A DNA stretch of 64,000 nt from Rhinopithecus roxellana (GCF_007565055.1 NC_044553.1:128344241-128408240); one strand, 5' to 3'. Positions 34,195 to 45,770 are shown, counted from the stretch's first letter. Notes: a model not told the origin generated them from the sequence alone. Numbers and translations: made by a program.

Positions 34195-34380
34195 TTTCTT
34201 TTATTTTTATTTTTTGGAGGCGGAGTCTCGCTCTGTCGCCCAGGCTGGAGTGCAGTAGCGTGATCCCAGCTCACTGCAGCCTCTGCCTCCCAAGTTCGAG
34301 CAATTATCCTGCCTCAGCCTCCTGAGTAGCTGGGATTACAGGCATGTGCCACCACGCCCCGCTGATTTTTGTGGTTTTTT
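34195..34380 (-). mobile_element. Alu half, antisense
   Basis: TGGAGGCGGAGTCTCGCTCTG to CCACGCCCCGCTGATTTTTG covers the right arm only. The left arm is absent, so it is 5'-truncated. Confidence 0.9.
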
Positions 34381-34437
34381 TACTGGAAATTTTTCATTAA
34401 TCAATGACTGAAAACTAAGCAAAGAAAAATACATAAC

Positions 34438-35056
34438 ACAGTTGATTCTCTATTCACAGCAGTTACTTTCTATCAAGGGACACAAACACTGATTCACATT
34501 AGTGAATATGGAATCGTGGCTTTTAGGGGAGATACAGAGAGTTAGGTTGCTCTGAGCCTCTGGTTTTGTCCATTGATCAATGCCTAACCTTGTTGTAAGT
34601 CAGAATCTGTTCCAAGAAGTCGTATTTAATATGCATTGTTGCTTCATTAACATTGATCTTGAGGCCAACAGTCCTGTAACTCTTGCTTGAACAAAGTTCG
34701 AATAAAAAATAGATTTTCTCCAAAAGGCACATCTCAGCCTTCTTGTGCCTAAGAATGCTAAGCAACACTACTATTGGGGATTATTTTAAACAGTGCAATC
34801 ACCCACACAAATGCAAAAGGCCGTGAAAAGGACACTTGTTCTCTGTGAGAGCTGAAAGCAAAGGCAGAATACCCCCTGCTTCACTCCAGCTGGGGACGTG
34901 TACCATGGGTAGACTCAAAGTTTTTGCTGCCCTGAGCATGTCTGCAAATAACTGGGAAAGTGTCACAAACATAGATTTAGGGGTGACAAATAAATTTTAG
35001 TAAGTAGAAAAATTTTCAAATGCAGAACCTGCAAATAATGATGGTCAATTGTATAC
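34438..35056. mobile_element. DNA transposon with terminal inverted repeats
   Basis: The left end ACAGTTGATTCTCTATTCAC pairs with the right end, whose reverse complement is ACAATTGACCATCATTATT. The interior (GTTAGGTTGCTCTGAGCCTC, AACTGGGAAAGTGTCACAAAC) is familiar from mammalian cut-and-paste elements. I assign it to the mariner/Tc superfamily with low certainty. It is non-autonomous, with no transposase frame. Confidence 0.65.
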
Positions 35057-36245
35057 ATACCAATTTCCCTTCTGTTTACACTTCATTCACCAATGCAAGG
35101 TTTGAATTAAAATTGCTTTGGAGGCACAAGTATTAGCACTGAACACGATGCCTGAGTTTAGGACCTTGTTATCAGGCACACACTGATTAAAACTCCAACA
35201 TATATTTTATGACTGTTTCCTCCATTGTGTGTATCCAGCTGTAGAGATTTGGCTGTGCATTTCTCTATAAACAGTCTTGTTCTTTTCTGCCTATGGAGAA
35301 AATGTTTAAAGCATATTAATGTCTCCTCTACTATAATAAATAGGAAAGGATAGACACAGAATGGGCCACGAGTCATCTAAATAGATACAACAAAATTAGG
35401 AATTACAGCAGACAGGAAGAGCTGATGAAACCGGTGATCACTTCTCATAACTTGGTGGAAAGGGGAATTTGGCATGAGGGATGGTGGATTAACCACCTGT
35501 CCCATGAAGGGAGGTATTGATGCAGACAGACTGCATCATCTCCTGGCATGAACAGCCCCTGAATTACTAATAGTTCCATACTATGAATTAAGATGTTGTG
35601 GGTCAAAAATAGACATTTTTATGTGGCTCATGTTAATAATCAGAGTGCACTATGATAAGGCATACCAAAGCAAATAGTCATCAGTGTGAGGCTCCCAATG
35701 GCTGGCCTATGATTGGCAGAGGTTCACAGAGGTGGCTTCAAGGGCAGAGTTGCGAATGGAAATGAGTGGCAAGAGGGAGGGTGAGTGTCTTTGCATAATT
35801 TATAACAGTGAGTCACACTCACTGTTGAGTCTTTCCTAGACCATAGCTGGCTGGCATTTCTGCTATGATGGCTCTGAGTGGCTACTGGGGAAGAGAGTGA
35901 ACTACATGTGGGACATCTGAAAGCAATTATCTTGGTAAATGTGATATGACAACAATACATATCCACCTTTTAAAGCAGACCTCTGGCCTCTGGAGCCAAT
36001 TTGCAAATTGGGAGATAAATGACACATACACAAATATCATTTCATTTATTAATAAGTCTTCATAGACCTATACCTGTACCCTAGGTTAGAAATCATCACC
36101 AAACATTGAACAAATGCTTGCTATGGTTAAGGCATCATTTTAAGATCTGGGGAGGACAGAAAGAAGCATGAGACACAATTATTGTCCTTCAGGATTTTAG
36201 ACTGTGGTTGGAAACAGGGTATATGGTACAAAAAAAGAAAAACCT
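35057..36245. other. Single-copy DNA with two small palindromes
   Basis: AACAGTGAGT-CAC-ACTCACTGTT is a perfect 10-bp-stem palindrome at 35804-35826. Bases 36100-36215 resemble a diverged antisense L2. No gene structure. Confidence 0.4.
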
Positions 36246-36543
36246 GGCCGGGCGTGGTGGCTCACTCCTGTATTCCCAGCACTTTGGAGGTAGAGGTGGG
36301 TAGATCATCAGAGGTCAGAAGTCTGAGACCAGCCTGGCCAACATGGCAAAACCCCATCTCTACAAAAAAATAATCAGCCGGGTGTGCTGGCGCATGCATG
36401 TAATCCCAGCTACTCAGGAGTTTGAGGCATGAGAATTGCCTGAACTCAGGAGGTGGAGGTTGCAGTGAGCAGAGATAGCACCACTGTATTCCAGCCTGGA
36501 CAACAGAATGAGACTGTCTCAAAAAAAAAAAAAAAAAAAAAAA
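36246..36543 (+). mobile_element. Alu, full length
   Basis: Starts GGCCGGGCGTGGTGGCTCAC and ends in an A-tail of about 22 bases. Confidence 0.95.
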
Positions 36544-38436
36544 GAGACCAATACACTTTTGATAATTTCTAGATTAAGACATAGAATAATAACGTATTAT
36601 GAAATATTACGTGCTATTACCATACAAGCCCATCTTTGCTGTGGAGTGTAGGTGCATGGCACAAGTGTCCTGGCTCCCAGGACTGGTCTGGGGTTTTGCT
36701 TCCACAAAAACAGTCTCCAGTGCCAACTGACAGTGGGAAAACCGGGATCTGGACAGCCAAGGTGTCCCTCTTATTCACTCAACTTCTGAACCAAAGTTCC
36801 ATTTTTAACAGAAAAAATGCTAAGTATCAAGGAATATGGCTTAAATTTGAGGGTACAAGGACTTTTCAACCCACATTCTAGAATATGAGGCACACAAGTC
36901 TCTGGTCATCTCCAAGGGCAAGAGAGGAGGAGAAGAGCTGCCCCCCACCAGGAGCTCTCTCCTAGGAGGAAATGAGAGGACAAAACCCACACTGAGAGCT
37001 CCTGGTCCATTCTTGTGCAGAGAAGAGCCAGATCACCTCGCAGCACCCCACCTCCAGCACAGAGTGAATGAGTGAGTCGGGGGAGGGCCGAGGTGCCGTC
37101 TGTCCTGCCCTGAGATGCGGCCCACCCTGCACTCATATCAGTGAGAGCAGAAGATGATGCAAGGGTTTCCCAAACCGTTAACAACCACTTCAATATCAAC
37201 TTACTGCAGACCGTCATGGAAGGAGGCACAAAAATACAGATTTGGGATCAAAAGTTGGGACCAGTGAATGAAACGCTGGTTTGGACACTGTTGACCAAGT
37301 AGGATTCACGAGTTACCATAACAATCATCATGGAGCCAAGCCATCAGGGTTAAAAGTTCTACTCCCTCCCTCCCCATCCCTTTAATGAAATGTAATGTCC
37401 AACTACCTTACCGATGGTGGGTTCTCCATAAAGTAGCAGAACTTCCTGTGAAAACGCTCATTTCCACATGTAAGTAGCGGAGGTGGTGGCAAAAAACCAT
37501 GGGTTCTGTAATTGCCGCTTACAGGATAATTAAGAGCTTAATATTATAAAAGTTAATTATAAAATTATATTAATTAATTTTAATAGCCCAACGATCCTTT
37601 TGGAATTGATGTCTGAGAAGAACAAAGTCCCCAGAGAGGCCCACAGGGAAAAGGTCAAGTCAGACCGAATTTTTCAGGCCCAGAGCTGTGCCTGCTTTGT
37701 CCTGAGCTCTAATTTGGGAAACACAAGAAGAAATGAAGATGGACACATAATGACAGAGACCCTTGGGCTCCCGGGGGTGGTGGCAGGAGCACGAGTGACA
37801 GCTGTTTCCAAATATGGACCGATGACAAGATGCTTCCAAGAACGAAAAGGTAGACCTTATTACTACTTTGTAAACTTTCTCAGGCTTACGTTGTACAAGG
37901 GGTAATTTTTTAAAATAATCATCATGATCTTTTCTAAATGAAAAATTTGATGATGCATTTACTATCCAAATCACTGTAATAATGAACTGCCTTCTAGTCA
38001 ATTTCTAATGTAATTGGGGGATCTATGGCATAAAGCTTAAGACTTAGACACAATTCTCCTCCTCTCTGTCACAAGCTTCAAGCCTGATATTTTCCTGGCA
38101 ACTCAAAGCCTTCTTGTAATATTGTCAGCAGTGTGTCTTCCTCCCCAACATTTATAAAAGTTTTGTTTGGATTTGTTTTTCTTACAGATTAGGAAAGATC
38201 TTCTTTTCATCGTTCAAGTGAAAAACATACCCGCTAGCAAGAATAGTGAGGATTTGAGAAATCACTGTGGAAAAAGAAGATGTGTTTATACGAAGCCAGT
38301 GACTTTGGCCTGACTGACATATGTAAGCACATCTGACAGAAGCAAAAGCAAGCTTAATAATCCAATGATTATACCCCAAGCCCACGTAATTTGAGAAGTC
38401 AGCACCTTGGGGGTAGTTTAAAGCAGGGGCTTTGGT
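36544..38436. other. Single-copy DNA, nothing recognised
   Basis: No repeat named. Opposed open frames at 37600-37905 (plus) and 37660-38001 (minus) overlap each other and carry no recognisable domain. An AT palindromic stretch (TTAATTATAAAATTATATTAATTAA) lies near 37550. Confidence 0.4.
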
Positions 38437-38449
38437 GAAAGCAGATCTT

Positions 38450-39232
38450 TTTCTTTTTTCTTTTTATTTTACTTAAAAAACAAAACTGCAGAACATGCAG
38501 GTTGTTACATAGGTAAATGTGTGCCATGGTGGTTTGCTGCACCTATCAACCTGGGTGCTAAGCCCCACATTCATTAGCTGTTTTTCCTAATGCTCTCCCT
38601 CTGCTGGCACCCCCAACCGACAGACCCTGAGATGTGCTCTTCCCCTCCCTGTGTCCATGTGTTCTCATTGTTCAGCTCCCGCTTATGAGTAAGAACATGC
38701 GGTGTTTGGTTTTCTGTTCCTTTGTTATTTTGGTGAGGATGGTTTCAGCTTCATCCATGTCCCTTCAGAGGACATGATCTCATTCCTTTTTATGACTGCA
38801 TAGTATTCCATGGTGTACATGTGCCACGTTTTCTTTATGTAGTCTATCATTGGTAGGCATTTGGATTAGTTCCATGTCTTTGCTATTGTGAATAGTGCTG
38901 CAATAAGCATACATATGCCTGTATCTTTATAATAGAATGATTTATATTCCTTTGGGTATATACTCAGTAATGGGATTGCTGGGTCAAATGGTATTTCTGG
39001 TCCCAGATCTTTGAGGAATCACCACACTGACAGTATAAAAGTGTTATTATTTCTCCACAGCCTCGCCAGCATCTGTTGTTTCTTGACTTTTTAATAATTG
39101 CCATTCTGACTAGCATGAGATGGTCTCATTGTGGTTTTGATTTGCATTTCTCTAATGCTCAGTGATGTTGACGTTTCTTTCATATGTTTATTGGCCACAT
39201 AAATGTCTTCTTTTGAGACGTTTCTGTTCATG
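38450..39232 (-). mobile_element. L1 3' end, antisense, 5'-truncated
   Basis: T-rich tail at 38450-38474, then GGTTGTTACATAGGTAAATG and GCATAGTATTCCATGGTGTAC. The target duplication GAAAGCAGATCTT (38437-38449) matches GAAAGGCAGATCTT (39235-39248) with one extra base. A deletion at 39018-39030 removes part of the usual ORF2 end. Confidence 0.92.
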
Positions 39233-39269
39233 TAGAAAGGCAGATCTTCTTTCCCCACTCTGGGACCTT

Positions 39270-39800
39270 GGGTTGGTGTGTCTGTGGTTTCCATGACAAC
39301 TCTCAGATTTGATGATTTACTGGAAGGGCTCACAGGACTCAGGAGAGTTATAGTTTGTGACTGTGAAAGGACGCAGATTAAAATCAGCAAAGAGAAAAAG
39401 GCACACAGGGAAAGGTCTGAGAGAAAAAAAAGACAAGCTTCAAGTTGTCTACCCCCAGCGGAGTTGCATAAGTGCTTAATGCCCTAGGAACAGTGTGTGA
39501 CACACCTGCGAGGTGTTGCCATCCAGGGAAGCTCGCCTGGGCCTTTGGTATCCAGGGTTTTTATTGGGGGTTTGTCATGTAGGCAGGCAGTGCCTTCGTA
39601 GCTGACCTTAGCTACTCAGTCTCCAGCCCTGCCAAGGTCCAGCTGATAGAGCCTGGCCCAAAGCCCCAAGCACACAACAAGGGAACATCGTAAGTCACAT
39701 TGATAGCACAAACTATCTGAGCAAGCTGGTATAGCATGGCCCAAACCTCAGTCACACAAACATTTCTATCAGGCCTCAGATGTCATCATGCAGAAGCCCT
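39270..39800 (-). mobile_element. ERV-type LTR, antisense, family uncertain
   Basis: TTACTGGAAGGGCTCACAGGA, ACGCAGATTAAAATCAGCAAA, CATCCAGGGAAGCTCGCCTG and GTTTTTATTGGGGGTTTGTC follow an antisense ERV LTR I have seen but cannot name. Limits are approximate. Confidence 0.5.
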
Positions 39801-40511
39801 TCAACAGCCAGTCCTTTGTCTGGAATAATGTAAGGTTTGAGCACCAAAGCCTGCTGAGTTGACCTTTTACTGCACAATTAATTACTCTTCCTCCCTGGAA
39901 CTTGATTTTCTTCTCAGAAAAACTACACTAATGAGAAGATCTTTGTGATAATTTGAAAGATTATCCTGACGATAAAATATCTGTAACATGTTCAGAATAA
40001 TGCCTGACTTATATCAAAAACTCCATATTATCATTTCTAAAATTTTAAACTTTTAAAAACTTTATTCCAGGGTGTAGTGAGTCTTCTGGGGTTTGCCTCG
40101 TATGTCCCAGACTTGGAGCTGAAAAAATTGGTAAGCAAGAAATGCCAACCGGAGCAGACACACACACACAGAAATAGCCCCAAGAAAAGACTACTTTCTC
40201 TAGCCAAAGGAACAGAGCAGGGGCATCCTAGCCAGTTAGAATACTTTTAGGCAGTAACTGCTCTGGCACAGCTGAACACCACAGAGAGACTGTGGCCTCA
40301 CATCTACCCCTGCCAGCAAAGACTGAGTGGGGAGCCTATATTGCCACCGTCGCTAGGCTGTAACAAGCTACCTAAACCTCTCTGGGGTGATGTCAGAGAA
40401 GGTGAGGTAGGGACCTGGGACTTCCGTGTCTGATGGGTAGTAATGGGTACCCCCCCACACACAACAACATCAGTGTATACCATGTAAACAACCAGGACTT
40501 TCAGGATATCA
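39801..40511. other. Unassigned DNA
   Basis: The segment at 40250-40500 has a repeat-like feel (CAGCAAAGACTGAGTGGGGAG, GCTAGGCTGTAACAAGC) but no family could be named. A CA run lies at 40159-40170. Confidence 0.3.
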
Positions 40512-40890
40512 TGAGGAGAGGTGAAGCCAGCTGGACTTCCTGGGTCCGGTAGGGACTTGGAGAACTTTTCTGCCTTACAAGAGGTTTGTAAAATGCACCA
40601 GTGCTCTGTAAAAACGCACCAATCAGCACTCTGTAGCTAGCTAGAGGTTGGTAAAATGGACCAATCAGTGCTCTGTAAAATGGACCAATCAGCACTCTGT
40701 AAACTGGACCAATCAGCAGGACATGGGAGAGGACAATTAAGGGAATAAAAGCTGGCATCCTCAGCCAGTGGGGCAACCTGCTTGGGTCTCCTTCTATCCT
40801 GTGGAGACTTGGTTCTTTCAGTCTTCACAATAAATCTTGCTGCTGCACACTCTTTTTCCCCAGTGTACCACCACTTAACTCCAACAAAAT
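40512..40890 (+). mobile_element. LTR12-like (HERV-9 group) LTR
   Basis: GTGAAGCCAGCTGGACTTCC, repeated CCAATCAGCACTCTG boxes, GGGAATAAAAGCTGGC (TATA-like) and CACAATAAATCTTGCTGCTG (poly-A region) are in LTR12 order. The U3 enhancer part is short and the U5 diverges after about 40855. No internal ERV region is attached. Confidence 0.85.
40597..40713 (+). promoter_or_regulatory. CCAAT-box array of the LTR
   Basis: CCAAT occurs at 40619, 40661, 40685 and 40709, with a decayed copy (CACCAGTGCTCTG) at about 40596. The last three are exactly 24 bp apart. Tandem CCAAT boxes in LTR12 are known binding sites for NF-Y. The TATA-like AATAAAA lies about 35 bp beyond. Confidence 0.8.
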
Positions 40891-40947
40891 GGATTCTCAA
40901 TGACTTCTTTAATTGCTGCTCGAATTTCATTAGGTCTGTCGTTCCCA

Positions 40948-41125
40948 AGCTTTAGAGTGCTTATGTATCAGCTGCAGAGCTCGTCAAAATGCAGATTCCT
41001 GAGCTGTATCCTAGAGATAATAATTCATTCAGTCTAGGTAGGACCCAAGAACCTGCATTTTGCGAAGCACCCCCATGTCATTGGATGCAGGTGTTCCGTT
41101 AACCACCCTTTGAAAAGCACGAACC
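40948..41125 (+). mobile_element. MER5-like hAT-Charlie relic
   Basis: GTTCCCAAGCTTTAGAGTGC at the start, AGAACCTGCATTTTGCGAAGC in the middle and ACCCTTTGAAAAGCACGAACC near the end form eroded inverted ends. Confidence 0.65.
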
Positions 41126-41184
41126 AAGCTCTCCCCTTCATACATTCTCTAACCTAAATTTTTAACCATTTTGCAATGGACAAG

Positions 41185-41300
41185 AGCATGAGTTAGGAAA
41201 CGAGGCAGGTTTGGGTTAGAATAGTACATCTCTACTTAGTCTTATTAACCTTGGACAAATTACTTATTATTTTTAATATTGAGGTTTTCCCCTCATATTG
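41185..41300 (+). mobile_element. MIR relic
   Basis: GAGCATGAGTTAGGAAACGAGGC, then TTGGACAAATTACTTATT, fits the MIR core. Weakly conserved. Confidence 0.5.
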
Positions 41301-42316
41301 TTGTAATTGTTGTCATCTTTACCACTATCTTCAGTGGCCATAATCAGTTTAATAACGTGCACAGTTTCTATTAAGAATCTTATGTGAGGCAGAATTTCTT
41401 CTAGGCAGCTGTGTGGCATCCCTTTGAAATTAGCCTAGTAACCACTGGAGACACAGGTATTTTTTTTCTATCACTTTAGAAGTATTACTCTTTTTTTCTC
41501 TCTCTCACTTTTTCTCTTCTTTCTCTTGTTCTTTCCTTCCTTCCTTCCTTCCATTCTGATGTTTGTTGTGAATCCTATAATTTCTCCTGTATTCCCCAAA
41601 ATATCATCATCTGGCAACCTGCTAGATTCAACTCAGAAATTTCATTTCTGGAGTTTTTCAAAGGTCCACAGTCTGCCTTTGGGTTCATTGAACTAGGGTT
41701 ATTTTATTGGCACAGATTTTTAAAGATTGTTAAAGTTACCGTGTCTTGACTTCCGCTTCTAGCATCTTCTTGGTGGTCCCATAAAAAGAAAACTGTCCTA
41801 AGTGACTCAGCCACAGCTCAGAAGCACCGCATCTGCATCATTTCATAAGAATACGTTCTGATGTATTTTTAAGCACTATATTCATAATGTCAGTCTTTAA
41901 TTCAGCTTGCATCCTATGAAATTGGTCTGTTTTATATTTGTTGAAAACTCTTCATTTTATTTTTGATTGAGTCCAACAGTTAAATCATTTTTCCCATTTT
42001 TTACGGATTGATGTGTCAGGAAATTGAGTAATTCAGCTAATTAAAAGGTCTAAACCTCATCCCAGGTAATTGATTTCACTACAGAAAATGGAAGGAAGAT
42101 GTGTTATAAATAGCAATGCATTCTTGATACTCTTTTGGTCTCTTTTTATTGATTCAGCACATAGTTGTGAAATTCTAATCTGAGTCGCCTGGCTCAGTGC
42201 GTCCTTCTGTAGTGCATGCACATAGGTGTAGATCACACACAATCACTGACACATCAGATTCCAACTACGAGAGTAGTATGAGCTTCATCAACTTGTCTTC
42301 TGTCCTCTGTCTTTAT
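41301..42316. other. Single-copy DNA with a CT-rich tract
   Basis: A pyrimidine-rich simple repeat with (TTCC)4 lies at 41503-41555. Nothing else recognised. Confidence 0.45.
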
Positions 42317-42330
42317 AAAAAGTCAGAAAA

Positions 42331-42631
42331 GGCCGGGCGCGGTGGCTCAAGCCTGTAATCCCAGCACTTTGGGAGGCCGAGACGGGCGGATCACGAGGTC
42401 AGGAGATCGAGACCCTCCTGGCTAACACGGATGAAACCCCGTCTCTACTAAAAAAATACAAAAACTAGCCGGGCGAGGTGGCGGCGCCTGTAGTCCCAGC
42501 TACTCGGGAGGCTGAGGCAGGAGAATGGCGGGAACCCGGGAGGCGGAGCTTGCAGTGAGCTGAGATCCGGCCACTGCACTCCAGACTCCAGCCTGGGCGA
42601 CAGAGCGAGACTCCGTCTCAAAAAAAAAAAA
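42331..42631 (+). mobile_element. AluY of Old World monkey type
   Basis: Full length and CpG-rich, so young. It carries GGCTCAAGCC (not GGCTCACGCC), GAGACGGGCGG and GATCCGGCCACTGC (not GATCGCGCCACTGC). The target duplication AAAAAGTCAGAAAA (42317-42330) recurs as AAAAAGTCAGAGAAAA after the tail. A 7-bp internal duplication ACTCCAG-ACTCCAG lies near 42581. Confidence 0.95.
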
Positions 42632-42699
42632 AAAAAGTCAGAGAAAACACTGGGAAAATGGCGAGGCAGGCCTGAGGTACAATGGATTTATGACTTGTC

Positions 42700-42964
42700 C
42701 TTGTACGTGAGACAGGGTCTCACTGTCACCCAGGCTGGTGTGATCACAGCGCACTGCAGCTTCGCCCTCCTGCGCTGAAGCCTCTTGGGTAGCTGGAACT
42801 ACAGGTGTGCACCTCCACACTTGGCTATTTTTTTAAATTTTTTTACAGAGATTGGGGTCTCACTATGTTGCCCAGGCTGGTGTCAGACTCCTGGGCTCAA
42901 GTGATCCTCCAACTTCAGCCTCTCAAAGTGCTAGGATTACAGATGTAAGCCACTGCACCTGGCC
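42700..42964 (-). mobile_element. AluJ-like, antisense
   Basis: GAGACAGGGTCTCACTGTCACC to CCACTGCACCTGGCC. Substitutions throughout and the GATCACAGCGCACTGCAGC wording mark an old copy. Confidence 0.9.
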
Positions 42965-43139
42965 CCATTTTTTTATATATACTGAGCAACTGGCTTCATA
43001 AGAAGAAAACCCAGAGCCATGTCCTGATCAACAGAAATTAATAACAAATTTTAAATCAGCAACACATTTTTTTATTTTTCAATGAATTACATTGACATTC
43101 ATTTATTCATTAGTTCATCTTTATCCTTGTGTTTTTAAC

Positions 43140-43575
43140 CTTTACTTATTTTTTTAAGCTTTATTGGGGTATAATTAATATATAAAATTGTACATATCTA
43201 ATGTATACAATTTGATGAATTTGGATATATGCAAACATATGTGATATCACCACCACAATCAAGGTATTAAACGTATCCATCACCTCCCAAAAGTTCCTTG
43301 TGTTCGTTTGTATATGTATGTGTGCATGTGTGTATACATGTGTGCATGTGTATATATATGTGTGCGTGTGTGTGCATGTGTGTATATATTTGTGTGTGCG
43401 TGTGTGTGTATGTGTTCATGTATGTGTATATGTGTATATGTTTGTAGTAAGAACACTTAGCATAAGATCTATGCTCCGAACGTATTTTCAAGTGTTAACT
43501 ATTTGCACCATGCTGTACAGTAGTTCTCTAGAACTTACTCATCTTGCATAACTGAAACTTTATATCCACTGAGCA
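43140..43575 (-). mobile_element. L1M 3' UTR, antisense, with TG insert
   Basis: AGCTTTATTGGGGTATAATTA at the left and ACTCATCTTGCATAACTGAAA at the right are antisense L1M landmarks. The middle is expanded by the TG-rich tract at 43307-43446. Confidence 0.8.
43307..43446. repeat. TG/TA compound microsatellite
   Basis: About 140 bp of alternating TG with TA and CATG interruptions. The alternating purine-pyrimidine pattern is of the kind able to form Z-DNA. Confidence 0.97.
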
Positions 43576-44049
43576 AGCCAGTCACAGAAGGACATATATT
43601 TCTTTTTCTTTTTTGGGAATTTCGAAGTGCTGTATTTGTATTCATTTCTAAGTACCTGGACAATGCCATACTCCCACTAAGACACTTTATGCAGTAATGA
43701 AAAAGAACCCATCCAGATAATCTGTTCCATCAGTGAAGGCCATTTGATAAAAAAAAAAGTTTCTATCAGTCATATCAGTAAGAGAAGTACTAGTATATAA
43801 GGAGATCAGTGAAAGAAAGTATTTATAAAACAAGAAAATCTGTCATGAACTTGAGCAGACTTCAGCAAACACTGTCATGCTAATTTGTGATGAAATGTAA
43901 TAGAAATTTTAAGGCAAAGGACGTAGTAATTTGATTCAGGTCTTGTGTTCAAATGTTCCCTGATCAATGCAACAGAAAAAATATTAAACACTAATCAAGG
44001 AAATTTGTTTAGGTGTGTGATAATGATATTGTAATTATGTTTTGATTCA

Positions 44050-44345
44050 CTTTTATTTTTATTGAAGTATATTTGACAACTGTTTGTATTTAAGGTATAC
44101 AATCTGATCATTTGATATACACTGTGAAATAATCACAAACATGTTAATTAACATATCCATCATCTCACATAGTTACCTTTTTCTTTTTGGGTGAGAAGCT
44201 TAAGATCTGTCCTCTTAGCCAATTTGAAGTATACAGTAAGGTATCATTAACCATAGTCACATTGCTGTGCAGTAGGCCTCCAGGTCGTATCATCTTGCTA
44301 ACTGAAATTGGTGCCCCTTGACCAACATCTTCCCGTTTTCCCCAA
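44050..44345 (-). mobile_element. L1M 3' UTR relic, antisense
   Basis: TTTTTATTGAAGTATATTTGAC, CATATCCATCATCTCACATAG and CTTGACCAACATCTTCCCG follow the same L1M region as 43140-43575. Confidence 0.7.
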
Positions 44346-44559
44346 TAACAAATATTTCATTTTTTTAATCAACAAATTTCAATATCTTTTATGTTCCAGT
44401 TAGAAGCAACTGAAACAAAAGCCCTCCTCTCTGGGACTCTGGTCTGAGAGACAGAATGTAAGAGTTACAATGTCACGTAAGGAGAACAGCACGAAATCTG
44501 AAGTGTAGCCGGGATTTCAGACATCCTGGTATTCCATTTCTCACGCCAGGCATTTGGCA

Positions 44560-44905
44560 CTGCTGGGTGTTTGCTCCACCTGAACTCAATTCCTGTCACC
44601 ATCTTCCTGGACTCTGCAACTTGTTCCTCCCTGGTGAGTTCAAAGATGACCCTTTCTTTGAGACCTTCCCTCATCCTTCTTCCTTTATCAGTCCATGTTA
44701 CCCTCAACTTTTCTCAAGACGAAATCAGTCATTCCCTTCCCTGAGCTCCCCAAATACTTAGAATGCACCTCTGAATAGCAGCGCCCCCATTTTAAGACAG
44801 GTATGGCTTATGTTTGTTCCTCTGATTTGACTACAACCTCCGGGAAGGCAGGGCCCAGCCACTCCACGCGCTTGCAGATCCTCTAGTCTTCCATGGGTGC
44901 TCAAG
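44560..44905 (+). mobile_element. L2 3' region
   Basis: TTTCTTTGAGACCTTCCCTCA, ACAACCTCCGGGAAGGCAGGG and GGGTGCTCAAGTACAC match the order of the L2 3' end. Confidence 0.6.
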
Positions 44906-45351
44906 TACACGTCCTGGGTTGTGCTGACTCAGACAGGAGGAGAGACATCGCCCCCAGGCTGCTGTGCACGCTGTGTCTGCCCCAGCTTGCCTGCTCCCTG
45001 TCTCTCTGAAGCACCACTGGGTGGTTTTGTAGCAAGGAGTAATAACAGGCAGCCCTCTTGTGGATGAGCCTGAGATAAACCAGTTATTCTTTGTGTGAAA
45101 GTTAGATAAGGCGTTGTGATCATACATGGCCTTGGCCTGTTCCACTTCCCCAGGACTGTTCCACCTTTGCGTTTCAGGTATTTTAGCACTGACGCCTCAC
45201 AGCAACGTGGGATGTCACCCTCAAAGCCTGATTCTGTGAGCTTGGCAGGTTTCTGAGCTTTAAGACAAATAAAATGTTTTGGCCACAAGCACGTATTTAT
45301 GTGGTCTGGCCCGGCTGTCATATTGGGTAAACAGCAATTTTGGTGATGAGT
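44906..45351. other. Single-copy DNA, nothing recognised
   Basis: The 147-codon minus frame at 44929-45372 runs up to the minisatellite and has no domain evidence. Confidence 0.4.
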
Positions 45352-45770
45352 CAGTGCGTGGACCTGTTCCATGCATGATGTGAACCTATGCTATGCCATG
45401 CCTGGAGTGCACCTGCACAATGCACTACGTGAATCTGTGTGATGCATGAAGTGAACCTGTGCACTGCGGATGTGAATCTGTGCCATGCATGGAGTGAACC
45501 CGTGCAATGCATATATGTGAATCTGTGTAATGCACCCATGGAGTGGACCTGTGCAACGCATTCTGTGAGTCTGTGTAATGCAAGCATGGAGTGGACCTGT
45601 GCCACATGTGGAGTGGACCTTTGCCACGTGTGGAGTGGACCTGTGCCACGTGTGGAGTGGACCTGTGCCACGTGTGGAGTGGACCTTTGCCACATGTGGA
45701 GTGGACCTGTGCCACGTGTGGAGTGGACCTTTGCCATGTGTGGAGTGGACCTGTGCCATGCATGGAGTTC
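45352..45770. repeat. 22-bp minisatellite with degenerate left part
   Basis: Eight regular 22-bp units start at 45595 (ACCTGTGCCACGTGTGGAGTGG, with G/T at base 5 alternating between many units) and end at 45770. The region 45352-45594 holds older, irregular relatives (GTGAACCTGTGCACTGC, GTGAATCTGTGTAATGC). No unit contains a stop in any phase on either strand, so all six frames stay open. Confidence 0.97.

Noticed and set aside
40501..40948. Minus-strand frames with repeated Leu-Ile-Gly-Pro-like peptides
   Set aside because: Antisense reading of the tandem CCAAT units in the LTR12-like element.
45595..45770. Regular direct repeats considered as a CRISPR-like array
   Set aside because: The units are head to tail without spacers and the genome is a primate. 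It is a minisatellite.
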